From Muricea muricata (taxonomy: Eukaryota; Cnidaria; Anthozoa; Malacalcyonacea; Plexauridae), in the NCBI GenBank assembly GCA_963855995.1, contig OY979717.1:7110290-7174289 (forward strand): a DNA stretch of 64,000 bases, written 5' to 3'. The translations under genes and the position numbers were made by a program. Below are positions 42,720-53,467 of this stretch, piece by piece (position 1 is the stretch's first letter; each line of letters begins with the position of its first letter). The notes beneath the pieces are model-generated. The model was not told the DNA's origin, ran no database searches, and saw nothing but the letters and a program-made list of their open reading frames with translations.

Positions 42720-43218
42720 GCCAAAACATATTCAAAAGCAGCACCCTGCCAAGCCTCTGCATTTCCAGGTTAAACAGGAAGCAAACAACAAACAATAGGC
42801 TGGGACACCACAACAGCCTACAAGCCAGTTACTGTGAGCCTTCAGATAAAAAATCAACAACACATAACTACTACATTATTAACAACTAATCATAACTAAA
42901 ACCTGAAAGTGAACATGAACTATAAAAGCAGCACGTTAATGGCTGCATGAGTTTGCGTGGTGTATTACATTTCAAGCAAACTGATCTCCACGTTCTGGTG
43001 TCATCACGTGTGCTACATGTAAATGCTCTTGACAGCGTTGCGGTAGCACTCAAGCAACAAAGTTGTAAATCGTAACAGCGAAAGGTTCTTTTGCCTTAGA
43101 ACGTCAGGCAGGGAGTTGTAAGTCCTTGTTACTCGGATAAAGAAGGAGCGTTGGTATGTCTGCGTTTTACATTTGCGAGGACGCAGCATATATGAACACG
43201 TTAGTGTCTAGTAAGCCT
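42720..43218 (-). pseudogene. LINE (CR1/L2-like) C-terminus and 3' UTR
   Basis: On the minus strand the last codons of a LINE reverse transcriptase protein can be read near 43215-43020: RSFFIRVTRTYNSLPD and a typical C-terminal helix (FTTLLLECYRNAVKS). The putative 3' UTR follows (gcttgtaggctgttgtggtg). The 5' side is cut off by the palindromic MITE region. This family differs from the CR1-like copies at 16063 and 53299. Confidence 0.65.
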
Positions 43219-43280
43219 AGATGCAGTGATGGGCTGCGGAAGGACTTCATTCGAAACAGTTAATTGTACCGTTAATGATT

Positions 43281-43611
43281 AGACGAACTTTTGAATTAGG
43301 AACATTCATTAGCACCGCTGGAAAGAGCATTTTAAATTTAGTAATATGATGAAGTTTGGTAGCAAAACATTGTAAAATGCGGAAAATATAGCCCTGTGAA
43401 GTTTGCGAATTTTGTATACTTTTGTATTATGGGCGGAAAAGAGTAATCACATTTCGAATTCATAGTACAAAAGTATACAAAATTTGCAAACTTCACAGGA
43501 CTATATTTTCCACATTTTACAATGATTTGCAACCAAACTTCACAATTTTACTAAACTTAGGATGCTCTTTTCACCTGTGCTAATGATTTTTCTTAATTCA
43601 AAAGTTTGTCT
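43281..43611. mobile_element. 331 bp palindromic MITE, copy 1
   Basis: The two halves are almost complementary from end to end: agacgaacttttgaatt at the left with aattcaaaagtttgtct at the right, and gtatacttttgta with tacaaaagtatac at the centre around ~45 bp. A related copy lies at 63102-63366. No coding frame is present. Confidence 0.82.
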
Positions 43612-43800
43612 GAAAGGGGAATCGTCCATTGCTTTAAAGAAAACATAATGTCAAGGTACTCATGCCAATACGTTATTGGAATTAAATCTAGTGACATCAG
43701 TCTGTCTTCATCCTTACTGCAATTTCCATAGTAGACCTACACAGGAAGCCGAGCATCCGAGACAAGGCCAGAAAAAATTAACCAGTTTGTTAAACTACTG

Positions 43801-43906
43801 TGTTGGAAAGTTGACAGATAGACATTAATTAGGGATAGTATATAGGATTATATATCAACAGAAATTGAACTTTTTTAGCAGAATAATAAAGTAGGGTAAT
43901 ACAATT
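43801..43906 (+). repeat. BEL/Pao LTR, first 106 bp
   Basis: Starts TGTTGGAAAG and matches the reverse complement of 59033-59138 at about 95 percent by eye. It ends abruptly at gag sequence, so the rest of the LTR and the primer site were lost. Confidence 0.7.
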
Positions 43907-45110
43907 GCAAAATTGCTAAAAACAAAAGCTGACCTACTTAGGCTTGTAAACGGAGAGACAAAAGAGATAATAAACAAAGCAAAAACAAGTGAGTTGGAAC
44001 GACAAAGGAAGACACTGTACGATAAATTACAGGAAGTACACGGGTTAAAGTTACGGATTCAAGAGAAAAAACTGGTAGAGGGCATCAGTCAAGCGGATGT
44101 TCGTTCGTGGACGGAGGGAATAAAGACAAATGATATTGCGCCTATCGAAGACGTGATTTCAGAGTTAGACACGATCATTGAGACTGCGAAAGTGAATGAA
44201 CAGCGTCAAAAGGAGAACTTGGCCGCTCAAGTTAGAGACGAACAGTACCAAGAGCAACTGAAACACAACAAAGAGAAGTTAGAGCTTCAGTTGTTCTACG
44301 AGAAAAAAATGGTCGAAGAACGCGTAAAAAAAACGAGCGAAAACGGATCGCAGAAACCTAACGTGAGACTACAAAAGTTACAAATCACCAAGTTCGATGG
44401 CACCCACGCAGACTGGTTGCGGTTTTGGAATCAATTCGAAGCCGAGATCCACGCTTTAGAAATCCCAGCTGTTACAAAGTTTAGTTATCTGAAAGAGATG
44501 GTCATGCCAAAGGTGAGGATTGCTATCCAAGGACTGCCGTTCACAACAGAGGGCTGCGAGAGAGCAAGAAACATCCTCAAAACAAGGTACGGCAAACCTA
44601 GTGAGAATTGAGAAATGAGATAGTTAATAGTTACGTGCAAAATATCATGTCATTACCTAACATTCACGGCTGCCAGCCATCGAAAATACATGAATTCTAT
44701 GAGACATTAATGTACGATGTACAGTCCTTGGAAACCCTGGGCAAAATAGGTGAAGTAAATGGCTATGTCAGGGCCACGATCGACAAGCTAGAAGGGATAA
44801 GAGGGGACCTTGTTCGTATAGACGATGACTGGCTGGAGTGGAAATTCCCCCAACTAGTAGAGGCTTTAAGAAAATGGACAGAACGCAACCCAGTAAAAAC
44901 AACAACCGAGAAGCATGTAACAAAACACCCGCAGTATCCTTTCAAGCGAAACAGGAATTTTAACACCAGACAAGAAGATCGTGAAATTAAGAGTCCTAGA
45001 GCATGCGTATAGTGTGACGGAGCCGATCATAGATCCGTTGATTGTAAAAAGTGTGAGCGAACAGTCGATAGAGAAAGGTTTCTTAGTTCCAAACATCTAT
45101 GTTTTAATTG
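43907..45110 (+). pseudogene. BEL/Pao gag (DUF1759-like), first part
   Basis: The frame is open from the truncated 5' edge (about 43907) without a real ATG. The first ~150 residues form a charged coiled coil, followed by the gag core LQITKFDGTHADWLRFWNQF and GLPFTTEGCERARNILKTRYGKP. A break near 44611 shifts it to a second frame ending at 45010 (DDWLEWKFPQLVEALRKWTERN). After a TAG the first zinc knuckle begins (CDGADHRSVDCKKC, then FLSSKHLCFN) and is cut at 45110 by DIRS copy 2. The protein is the expected particle-forming component. Confidence 0.85.
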
Positions 45111-45223
45111 GAAATTAAACGAGACTTACCTGTAAGTCGAAGTTTGATTGTAATTCTACGAGTCGTCAGCCAGGAGTGGAGGAGTTGTACGAGAGACAGT
45201 ACCACACATGCGCAAGTCAGTCT
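45111..45223. repeat. DIRS copy 2 left end and inverted terminal repeat
   Basis: Outer part 45111-45187 and repeat 45188-45223 (gttgtacgagagacagtacc and following). The latter is mirrored near 49115-49150 at the other end. Confidence 0.82.
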
Positions 45224-45292
45224 TTAGAGCATTAATATTAGTTCAATGACAAGTGAAGCAGTTGTATGGGAAGGGAAAAATATGGGTCGGGC

Positions 45293-45417
45293 GTACAACT
45301 CCTCCACTCCTGGCTGATGACTCGTAGAATTACAATCAAACTTCGACTTACAGGTAAGTCTCGTTTAATTTCCAATTCTACTTCGTCATCAGCCGAAGTC
45401 GTTACGGAGTGGCACGA
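45293..45417. repeat. DIRS copy 2 internal complementary region
   Basis: The first ~80 bases complement the left end. The following ~50 (caattctacttcgtcatcag) complement the right end at about 49140-49187. The junction reads through AATTG reversed, the same pentamer found at both insertion borders. Confidence 0.85.
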
Positions 45418-45502
45418 GATTTTAGAGCTGTCATTGAGCTAATATTATATATACAACCAAACACAGAAATTGAGAAAAATGCAAAATTATATGGCTATAA
45501 GG

Positions 45503-46270
45503 CTACAAGTGATCTGATACACTAGCATTCAATAACGCACTACCAAAGTTAAAATTTGAAATAATGTTCCGATTATAAAACTTTTGAAACGTTCCTTCTT
45601 TAGACCAACCAGCAGCACCTATAATATCGTTAATATCAAAGTGTTTCCCAACAAGAAATGACGTGGATGCCGCACGTGTAGTGTGACTTTTGTAAACTGA
45701 TGTACTGATCAATACCCGCAGCTGTCATAAACCGCTTGATCCACTGAGAGATAGTATCACGTGAAACTGCCTTGTGAGGTTTTATGCAACTGATAAGTAA
45801 CTGTTTTTCATCATTTCGTAAAGACTTCGTCTTGTCAAGGTATACTTTCAAATGAGTAACAATACATAGTGTTTGATCGATCGGATAAGCTAAAAATTCT
45901 AATGGTTTTAATGTATACCTGCTCTAGTATGTTTCAATTTTTCAGTTATAGTAAATCTAACTTTACTATCTTCAATGGACATGTTGTCCAACGAGAGTGT
46001 AAAGATTGTCTGGCATCTTTGTCCACTAAGCAGACACAATAAGAATGCAAACCTGTAGCTTAGGTCTTTCAAGGAAAGCAAATTTACAGGCTTTTGCTTC
46101 CTTAGGTAAGTGAATACAACATTTACATCCCAAGTCGAACTATATCTAGGTAGCGCAGGTCGTTTCTCAAATATACCTTTCATGAATCGTTTCACGATAG
46201 GTAATTGACCAAAGGGTATGTGACCATCAAGTTGTAAAAGAGAAGGCAAAACAATTTGCCCCTGATACAA
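45503..46270 (-). pseudogene. DIRS copy 2 tyrosine recombinase, frameshifted
   Basis: The N-terminal half (46270-45908) reads PLGQLPIVKRFMKGIFEKRP and the catalytic Arg region LLSGQRCQT. The middle (45851-45636) continues with HKAVSRDTISQWIKRF. The C-terminal part (45712-45503) has the HTTR box in KSHTTRAASTSF, then GAAGWSKEGTFQKFYNR with the tyrosine. At least two frame changes occur (about 45905 and 45700). All catalytic boxes are visible but not in one frame. Confidence 0.82.
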
Positions 46271-46367
46271 GACAAATAGCTATTCTTAGCTTCTTGTGTA
46301 GCGGGTGCCTCTGCTCCAGTTTGGATGGCATTAACAGATTCTGCGCTGGTGGAAGGACAACTGGTGG

Positions 46368-47285
46368 TTATTCCAATATTGCTAAAAGCATGGGATACCA
46401 TGACTGTGTCGGCCATTGCGGTACTACCAGAACTCCCCTGGCTTTGTCGCGTAAGATCTTTCTTACCACTCTGAGTATACAACTGAATAGAGGAAAGCAG
46501 TAGAATTTTGTTTCTGCCCAAGATATAGTAAATGCGTCTATGTAGCTAGCAAATGGATCTGGTCTGTATGACACATACTGGTCAAATTGCTTATTATTAC
46601 GAGACGCAAATAAATCAATCACAGGAGTGAAAGAGATCCCTTCTAATACCTGGGATAGGTATTTTGGATTTAGCATCCATTCTGTGTCTAAATTACCATT
46701 TCTAGACTCATAATCAGCAGTAACATTTTCTTTACCAGGAATATGGGCTGCTGTGAGCCAAATACCATTTTCCTCGCACAGTGTCCAAATGTTACAGGCA
46801 ACTGAATTACATGGATCACCATGACAGGTGCCCATATTATTTAGGACAGAAACAGCAGTTGTGTTATCAATCATTATTTTTATATGTTTGCCCTTAATAT
46901 ATTTTATGAAAAACTTCAACACAAAATAAGCTGCCAAAAGTTCTAGGTAGTTTATATGGTGCTTTGCTTCACTGGGCAGCCAGTGTCCACCTGTGGATAT
47001 GTTATTCATAGCTCCACCCCAACCAGTAAGGGAGGCATCTGAGCTTATTGTACAATCTATCACTGGTGCTTGGATAAAATGGAAAGAAGTGGGTAAGTGA
47101 TTCACCCACCATTCTAACTCTGCGACTGCAGAAGGTGATAAACACATAGTGGAATCGAAATTCCTCTTGGCCTCTTTCAAGGCAAATATTTTGTCATTCT
47201 CTATGGCACGGTAGTGACATTTGACTAGATACAATGTACCCAATTGCTTGTGCAACCTCCCTAATTGTGGGTGAAGGAGACACAA
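46368..47285 (-). CDS. DIRS copy 2 RNase H domain
   Basis: A 305-codon open frame. RNase H residues appear in SSDASLTGWGGAMNN, NYLELLAAYF and MIDNTTAVSVLNN, followed by AAHIPGKENVTAD. The C-terminal part has DIRS-type linker sequence (PVIDLFASRNNKQF and QYVSYRPDPFA) leading to the recombinase. It would be fused to the RT at 47357-47827 but a frame break near 47290-47430 separates them. Confidence 0.8.
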   Translation of the reverse strand: MCLLHPQLGRLHKQLGTLYLVKCHYRAIENDKIFALKEAKRNFDSTMCLSPSAVAELEWWVNHLPTSFHFIQAPVIDCTISSDASLTGWGGAMNNISTGGHWLPSEAKHHINYLELLAAYFVLKFFIKYIKGKHIKIMIDNTTAVSVLNNMGTCHGDPCNSVACNIWTLCEENGIWLTAAHIPGKENVTADYESRNGNLDTEWMLNPKYLSQVLEGISFTPVIDLFASRNNKQFDQYVSYRPDPFASYIDAFTISWAETKFYCFPLFSCILRVVRKILRDKARGVLVVPQWPTQSWYPMLLAILE

Positions 47286-47827
47286 GTAATGCAGAGATAA
47301 AAGTAGTTATCTTGTTGACTTTTTCAGGAGTCAGTGTTATTTTCATAGTTAGTGAATTAATACAAAAACCTAAAAAGGTAGCCTGTTGTTGAGGAACAAA
47401 CACTGACTTCTCTACATGCACTACAAATCCCAAATCTGATAAAATGTGAAGTGGCTATTAGTAAGAGATCATCAATAAAAATGATGATGATATGACCCTT
47501 TGTTCGTAAAACACATAACACTGGTTTCAAGAGCTTTGTAAATTTGCGAGGGCATGAGGATAAGCCATTTGGATATGCAGTATATTCATAAATCTTATTG
47601 TTGTAATAGAAACGTAAATATTTCTGGTAAACAGGGTGTATTTTTACACTATAATAGGCATCTTTCAAGTCAAGGGATGCCATCCAGCATTCTTGAGTTA
47701 CCAATTCTAATGCCAAAAATATACTGTCCATTTTAAAGTGTTCATAAGGAATATGCTGATTTAAATTTTTCAAATTTAAGATTGGACGAACTTTTCCATC
47801 CTTAGGAACAGAGAAAATAGGTGACAA
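47194..47827 (-). pseudogene. DIRS copy 2 reverse transcriptase
   Basis: It starts at SPIFSVPKDGKVRPILNLKN and continues with motif A ASLDLKDAYYSV, the palm motif YPNGLSSCPRKFTKLLKP and the catalytic box FIDDLLL (near 47480). After a frame change at about 47440 the thumb region follows (FLGFCINSLTMKITL). The box is FIDD rather than YLDD, with both aspartates kept. Confidence 0.82.
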
Positions 47828-48111
47828 AAATTCACCATGTACGTGGTTGCATTCTCTAATGACTTGTTTCTTAATTAATCCATTGATCTCACTATCAATT
47901 TCAAGAGCTGTTCTCTAGCGATACGGTTATTAGGACAAGCATTTTGTGTTGGAGGCTGTCCTAAAAATTCAATTTTGTCCCCTTGTACTATGTAGGATCA
48001 GAGGTGATTAAGATCCATTTGGGGAGATACTGGCTTATTTGCCCGCCAACAAAGCAATCAATACAATTTAAAAGGTATGGCTTAGTACATGTGTCAATGA
48101 CTTGTGAGTAA
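47828..48111. other. DIRS copy 2 stretch between gag and RT
   Basis: About 280 bp with stops in all frames; it presumably encoded the gag C-terminus and the RT leader in the intact element. Confidence 0.4.
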
Positions 48112-48851
48112 TTATTTACCTGAGCAATTAATGATGGGATAGCTGGAAATGCCGCCCTCTCTTTTGGTGGATGCGGATTTAAGCTCAGTGCTAAGCAAGG
48201 GTTTCAATGAGTCCCGACGTTTAAAGGACAGCTCGGTATTGACATGACCTAACAGAGCCACTGAATCAAATAATCTGGTAGCAATAGCAAGAGAATCTAC
48301 AGTGGTCTTGTTTTCACGACTTTTTAAGAGTTCATCAATCGTCATAGATGAAGCACTTGAGACTCTGACGAGTAAGTCTTGCAATACAGCCACACGTAAA
48401 TCACGTTGTCGATTGTACAATTTGCTGGCGTCTTATATTTCTCTAAAATCTCTTTGCGCTTATCTATACCCAAGTCTGCGCAAAATTTTTCATTGACAAT
48501 TTTTGCTACCTCGTCTGAGATGGCCGGCCCAAAACCATCAGAAGGCCTTAGGGAATCATCGATCAGATCTAAAAATCTTTCGCTTTCCTTTTCTAAATCG
48601 TGCCCTCCGAAGAGGCTAATAGCGTCATCCTCACTATTGCGCACAGGGTTTCCATCACTGTCCCTGTTGGACGATTGTTGCGCTTCCTCTGAAGCCGGTG
48701 CATGTGCTTCCTCTGAAGCTATGTGTTGCGCCTCCTCTGAGGCTGGTGATTTTGCTTCTTCTGAAGCGGAACGTTGTGCTTCTTCTGAAGCTACTGGAGC
48801 GTGATGTGATGACGATTTTAACTCTAAGATCAAGTTCTTATTCTCAGCCAT
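48112..48851 (-). pseudogene. DIRS copy 2 gag-like protein with octapeptide repeats
   Basis: It begins at the ATG 48849-48851. Residues ~21-60 consist of about five copies of an eight-residue unit with core ASEEA. An acidic region follows and then a helical core ([19 protein letters not shown]), after which a frameshift near 48415 leads to the second frame (48420-48112) with [18 protein letters not shown]. The latter half is comparable to the DIRS copy 1 gag (LALVQRAMLNATAPL). The repeat block is encoded by 24 bp tandem DNA units and is probably a recent expansion. Confidence 0.72.
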
Positions 48852-49187
48852 AGTTTGTTAAATAGTTGAAAGGACAGCGATTAGCGCGGGATCCGTAGCC
48901 GGCATATTATTCGGATTAGAAGAGGCGGGAACTGCGACAATATCGTCGTTAGGTTCCATAATAAGAAAGTAAACAAGGAAAGACAAATGGAAACTAAGAA
49001 TAAAAGATCACAGATACCTGACTCAACCAGGGAGACTCGAAACACTCGGTCAATCAAGCGTGAAAATGCTCTTCAAGGAATAGCGTGACTTGCTTGCCGC
49101 CATGAATGGTACAACTGACTTGCGCATGTGTGGTACTGTCTCTCGTGCAACTCCGTAACGACTTCGGCTGATGACGAAGTAGAATTG
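48852..49187. repeat. DIRS copy 2 right end, leader and inverted terminal repeat
   Basis: Leader sequence upstream of gag, then the repeat near 49115-49150 and the outer end to 49187. Confidence 0.75.
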
Positions 49188-50608
49188 CACTCGACCTAAT
49201 CACAGGGCATCGGAACGTAAATCACGCACGGCATGTCAAAAATGTAATCCGCGCCACCATTCTAGCATCTGCAATAATCGTGTTAACGAAATTGACAACT
49301 CGAGTGTTTTGTTGACGGTCTCCAGCGCTGGGAATTCGATAGTAACATAACCCGTAGTGATTGTGAAGGTCAACGTATAAAATGTCGCGCCTTACTGGAC
49401 ACTTGGGCAGGCAACTCTTACGCGTCATCTGCGTTATTAGGTGTAATCAATTTCAAACCAATTAGGAGGGAATCCAAACGCATTGAAATGATGTTGGGAT
49501 CTGTCAACAAAGTCGTTAGTGTCCATAACCTGTCAATTAACAATCTCGAAGGAGACTTTAAATTAAACATCGAAGTAACCAAAGTAGATCGCAACGAGTT
49601 ATTAAACCTGCCAAATCCCCGGTACCGAGAAACTTTAGCTAAATTTTCACATCTAAATGGAGTGAAAATGCATGACAATGATGAAAAACCGGAACTTCCA
49701 TGCAGTACATCTAATCCTGGGTGCGAGCGAGTACGCCCGAATCAAGACCGAAACCAAACCGAAGGTAGGACAGCCTAGTGAACCTGTAGCGGAATTGACG
49801 AAGTTTGGCTGGACAATCCTTTCCCCTGGCAAAGAAACCGACCTAAGTACTAAAATGTTATTGACCCAAACGGCTTCCGCAGATTACGAGCAATTATGTA
49901 GACTGGACGTGTTAGGACTAAAAGATTCTGCAACCGGAGACCAGGGAATCGTTCATGAAGAGTTTAAAGAGCAACTGACCAGAAATCCAGGGGGGTGGTA
50001 CGAGACCAGCCTGCCATGGAATCACCCTCAACTTCCAAACAACAAAAGTGGTAGCCTAAGTCGCCTCGATACCTTGATACGCAAGTTAGAGAAACAAGAG
50101 ATCCTGAAAACATATGACGAAATCTTTCAAGACCAAATCGACCAAGGGCCGTTGGCAAGAAGGCGCCGTTGGCAAGGTGTTCTAAATTCCCCACAAGCCA
50201 GTTGTTCGAGAATCAGCCGAGACGACCAACACGCGAATAGTGTACGATGCTTCAGCACGAGCCAACCCCAAAGCACCATCACTTAACGATTGTCTGGAGA
50301 CTGGGCCTCCCTTGCAAAACCTACTGTGGAACGTATTGGCTCGTAATAGATTTCATCCAATAGCAGTTACTGGTGACCTTAAGCAAGCGTTTCTGCAAGT
50401 GCGAATTCGAGAGAACGAACGAGACGTGTTGCGGTTTCACTGGTTGAAAGACCTGTAGACCAAGGAGATCGAAGTTCTGCGTTTTACCCGTGCACTCTTT
50501 GGACTGGCGCCCTCTCCATTTTTACTTGCTGGCGTGATTAAGGAACATTTGCGAAGCCTTCGACAAAAATATCCAGACGTAGTAGCGGAGATCGAAAAGA
50601 GCTTATAT
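49188..50608 (+). pseudogene. BEL/Pao zinc knuckle, protease region and RT (first part)
   Basis: It resumes the knuckle interrupted at 45110 and adds CKSRTACQKCNPRHHSSIC. The protease/DUF1758-like region is full of stops up to about 49480. Then SVHNLSINNLEGDFKLNIEV (49515) and FGWTILSPGKE (49805) appear. The reverse transcriptase starts with WYETSLPWNHPQLP and continues RIVYDASARANPKAP (about 50236), GDLKQAFLQVRI with motif A, a TAG at 50456-50458, and FTRALFGLAPSPFLLAGV. It stops at codons KSLY at 50608, where a solo LTR splits the YVDD box. Confidence 0.85.
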
Positions 50609-50923
50609 TATCGAGAATTTGCCTCCAAACGTCGTTCTCGACAAATCACAATGTCCAAACCGTATAGACGTCAATTTATTTCGAATTATATATTAAAAAT
50701 TCAGTAACAAACTAACAAAATTAAAATTATAGAATCACAAACACTGGTGTCAAGCGCACGGGCTATTAGATCCTCTCTCTCTCGTGTCTCACGGTACAAT
50801 CACCGACTCTCAACTATCTCTCTCTTTTGTGACTAGATCACTCACACCCTCACTTCTGTCAATCAACTTTTACGTCGTGCAATAATTAAAATAACAATGA
50901 TAACTTATCGGTCAGTTCCGACA
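50609..50923 (-). repeat. Solo LTR (BEL/Pao-type) inside the YVDD box
   Basis: 315 bp reading TGTCGGAAC to TTCTCGATA on the minus strand. ATAT flanks it at 50605-50608 and 50924-50927. Removing it joins KSLY and VDDLISG. Its ends and parts of the body (tgtcaatcaact) resemble the LTR at 58836-59138. Confidence 0.78.
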
Positions 50924-51667
50924 ATATGTCGATGACCTAATTAGTGGAGCGGTTAGTACATCTAAAGCCCTCGAATTGAAGACGATAGCCAAAGAGATCT
51001 TTGGCGACGCTGGATTCCAGTTGCACAAATGGCACTCAAACGCGAAGGCGATCGAAGCGGAAAACACGACAAAAATAGAAGAAGATCAAACGTATGCCAA
51101 ACAGCAACTGGGAGTGAAGACGGGGGACAAAGCTACTTGGACTCGCGTGGGATAAAAACCGCGACAGCATCCAAATCACCGTTCGAAACGAAGCAGCAGA
51201 AAACACCGTTCGAAACGAAGCAGCAGAAAACACCAAGAGAGGCATATTAGGAAAATTGGCAAAGATATACGACCTACTTGGCCTGGTATCACCACTTACC
51301 TTAACTAGGAAAACGCTTTATCGTGAAGCCTGCGACCTAAAAATTGCCTGGGATGCACCCTTACCAAGTACGTTACTACAAAAATTTCTGAAATATGAAC
51401 GAAGCCTTCCGTGCCAAGTCTCCTTACCGAGAAGTTTAGCCAAAGCAGAAGAGCCAATTGAGTCAGTGGGATTGCACGCCTTCGGAGATGCGAGCCGAAT
51501 AGGAGTCTCGGCGGCTGTATACGCGGTCATACAACAACCAACCAGAGTTAGCAGTGGACTCGTAGCAGCAAAGTCGTGCCTGGCGAAGAAACGGCTTACC
51601 ATTTCGAGACTTGAATTGGTATCAGGGCATATGGCTACGAATCTCGTAAACAATGTCAAAGAGTTCA
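50924..51667 (+). pseudogene. BEL/Pao RT, catalytic box to RNase H start
   Basis: Begins with YVDDLISGAVSTSKALELKT. The thumb region LGKLAKIYDLLGLVSPLTLT lies at 51250-51300, within the 51256-51684 frame, followed by LHAFGDASRIGVSAAVYAV and RLTISRLELVSGHMA, the RNase H-like domain. It ends in NNVKE where a LINE fragment is inserted. A 27 bp direct repeat encodes EAAENTVRN twice near 51185-51235. Confidence 0.83.
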
Positions 51668-52450
51668 TATATCATATAGTTTAACAAACTTAAAACTTGC
51701 AGCTACAAATACATGAGATGAATTACATTAATAAGCTGAATTACAGATAATAAAGTGTATTAGCTATTTAACATACCAATTTATAACTATCATAATTTAA
51801 AAGCATATTACTGACTATTTATAATATCGATCAGAATTATGTACAATAAAACTATTCTTGAATCTGTTCGTCTTAAAATTAGGCACTTGGAATTTCCGCA
51901 TGTTCCTAAGTGGAAGATCGCTACTGTTCTCGAGCGGTAATAGGGCTCTTAATTTATTCTGGTCATCAGTAACAATGTCACTAGATAGTTTCTCAGTAAG
52001 AGTTTCTCTTCTGTCGTAAAGTGTCGGAATATTTAGTAGATCTAAAACTTCTTGATAATGTAACTCGGGGAAAATAATCCGAAACGCTCGTTTCTGAAGT
52101 TTCTCAATTTCATATGATAAGTTTTGAGGCAGGGAATTGTGAAACACCTGACACGCGTATTCAGTAACCGGGCGAACACAAGTTGTATAAAATAGAACAA
52201 GTTCTTTAGATGGAACTTTAGCACGTTTTAGTTGCCTAAGGAAGTACAGGCGTGAAGAAACCTTTTTACAAATGTCCATGACATGCTGATTCCATTTGAG
52301 ATCTTCGCTAATTGTAAGACCCAACAACTTTACGGATGGCACAACGTCAATGCTTTTATTGTTGATTAAAATGGGCTGGAACGATCTACAAGGTTTAGAA
52401 AAATCCACGCGAAACTCTTTACATTTAGACTCCTTTAACTGCAAACCATC
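51668..52450 (-). pseudogene. L2/CR1-like LINE fragment, 5'-truncated
   Basis: The minus-strand frame (52567-51815) contains the post-catalytic part of a LINE RT: SVKLLGLTISEDLKWNQHV, LYFLRQLKRAKVPSKELVLF, EYACQVFHNSLPQ and LQKRAFRIIFPELHY, then the C-terminus FKNSFIVHNS. The 3' UTR extends to about 51668. It lies between BEL codons NNVKE and the FPVNRVVGWLDS region. The family is distinct from the 53299 element. Confidence 0.82.
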
Positions 52451-53298
52451 AGACTTTCCCGTTAACCGAGTCGTGGGATGGTTAGATAGCACAGTAGCCT
52501 TACATTGGATACTGGGAAACGGCGAATTTAAACAGGGAAATGGGAAGAGGGAAAAGTTAATCCTCAAATCCTAGGGAAAAGTTATATCGAATTAACGACA
52601 CGTGACGTCAGCTGATAATCCTGCGGACGTTGGCGGTCGAGCGGCGACGTAAGCCAATCAGCAAACCTTTCGTGAAAAGGTCCTACCTGGTTGATTGACG
52701 CAGAAAAAATGGCCACCAAACATCACTACAGAGGAAACCTGCGAGACGAAAGCGGAAACCAAAACAGCCTTAAAGGAGTTATTTCCCGTAGCAGTTCCAC
52801 AGGAAGACAAATTAGATCAACTCTTACACTAGTGACATTACTGGAAAACGATCCGGATAATAGCGAGAATGAGTCGTCTGGCGAGCAACACAAGAAGTGG
52901 TCCCAACAAGGTAATTGGACCCTTGACAACCGAGGAGACAAGTCGACAAACGAAGTTTTGGGTGAAACGTGTTCAACAACGTAACCAGGAAACGGAATCC
53001 TTCGGGGAAGATCGCCAGCAGTTAAACTTGCAAAAGAACGACGAAGGTATCTACGTGTGTCAAGGCAGAATATAAGGACATTATTCTTTTTACCTACCCG
53101 ATAACGAGCTACTCACCGAAAAAATCGTCGCACCTGCACACAAGCTCAGCTGTCATGGGGGAGTTGGAATGACCATGGCAAAGTTCCGAGAAAAATTTTG
53201 GACCCCTCGACTAAGAAGTATCGTCAAACGAGTGACCAAAAGTTGCAACACCTGCAAAAGATTCCAAGCAGTCGCAGTAGCAAATCCACCAATGTAAT
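52451..53298 (+). pseudogene. BEL/Pao RNase H end and integrase zinc-binding region
   Basis: SDFPVNRVVGWLDSTVALHW (about 52455) is the RNase H block, and TSADNPADVGGRAA (52607) is a characteristic BEL motif. After degenerate sequence the integrase zinc-binding domain is seen at 53125-53290: HKLSCHGGVGMTMAKFREKF and SCNTCKRFQAVAVANPP. The CR1-like element cuts it at 53299. Confidence 0.82.
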
Positions 53299-53467
53299 GG
53301 TCCACGACTTTGCCAATATTTACAGCTAGATGGCAGTCGATTGTTATGGAAAGGAAAGCTGGAATTGCGTAAGGACATTACAAGTGAGCTGTTACAGAAG
53401 CATCGTAAGTGGACATCGCCCGGAGGTGCAGTGAAAGCGATTTAAGAGTGCCGAAGGCCGATTTGAA

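Larger units (their letters stand above)
45111..49187 (-). mobile_element. DIRS-like retrotransposon, copy 2 (complete outline, 4.1 kb)
   Basis: Inverted terminal repeats (45188-45223 with about 49115-49150, ~37 bp nearly perfect, plus related outer parts) enclose gag, RT, RNase H and tyrosine recombinase on the minus strand. An internal complementary region lies at 45293-45417. AATTG borders both ends (45106-45110 and 49183-49187). Removing the element with one AATTG restores the BEL zinc knuckle codons CFNCTRPNHRA. It is a different family from copy 1 and is also frameshifted. Confidence 0.9.
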
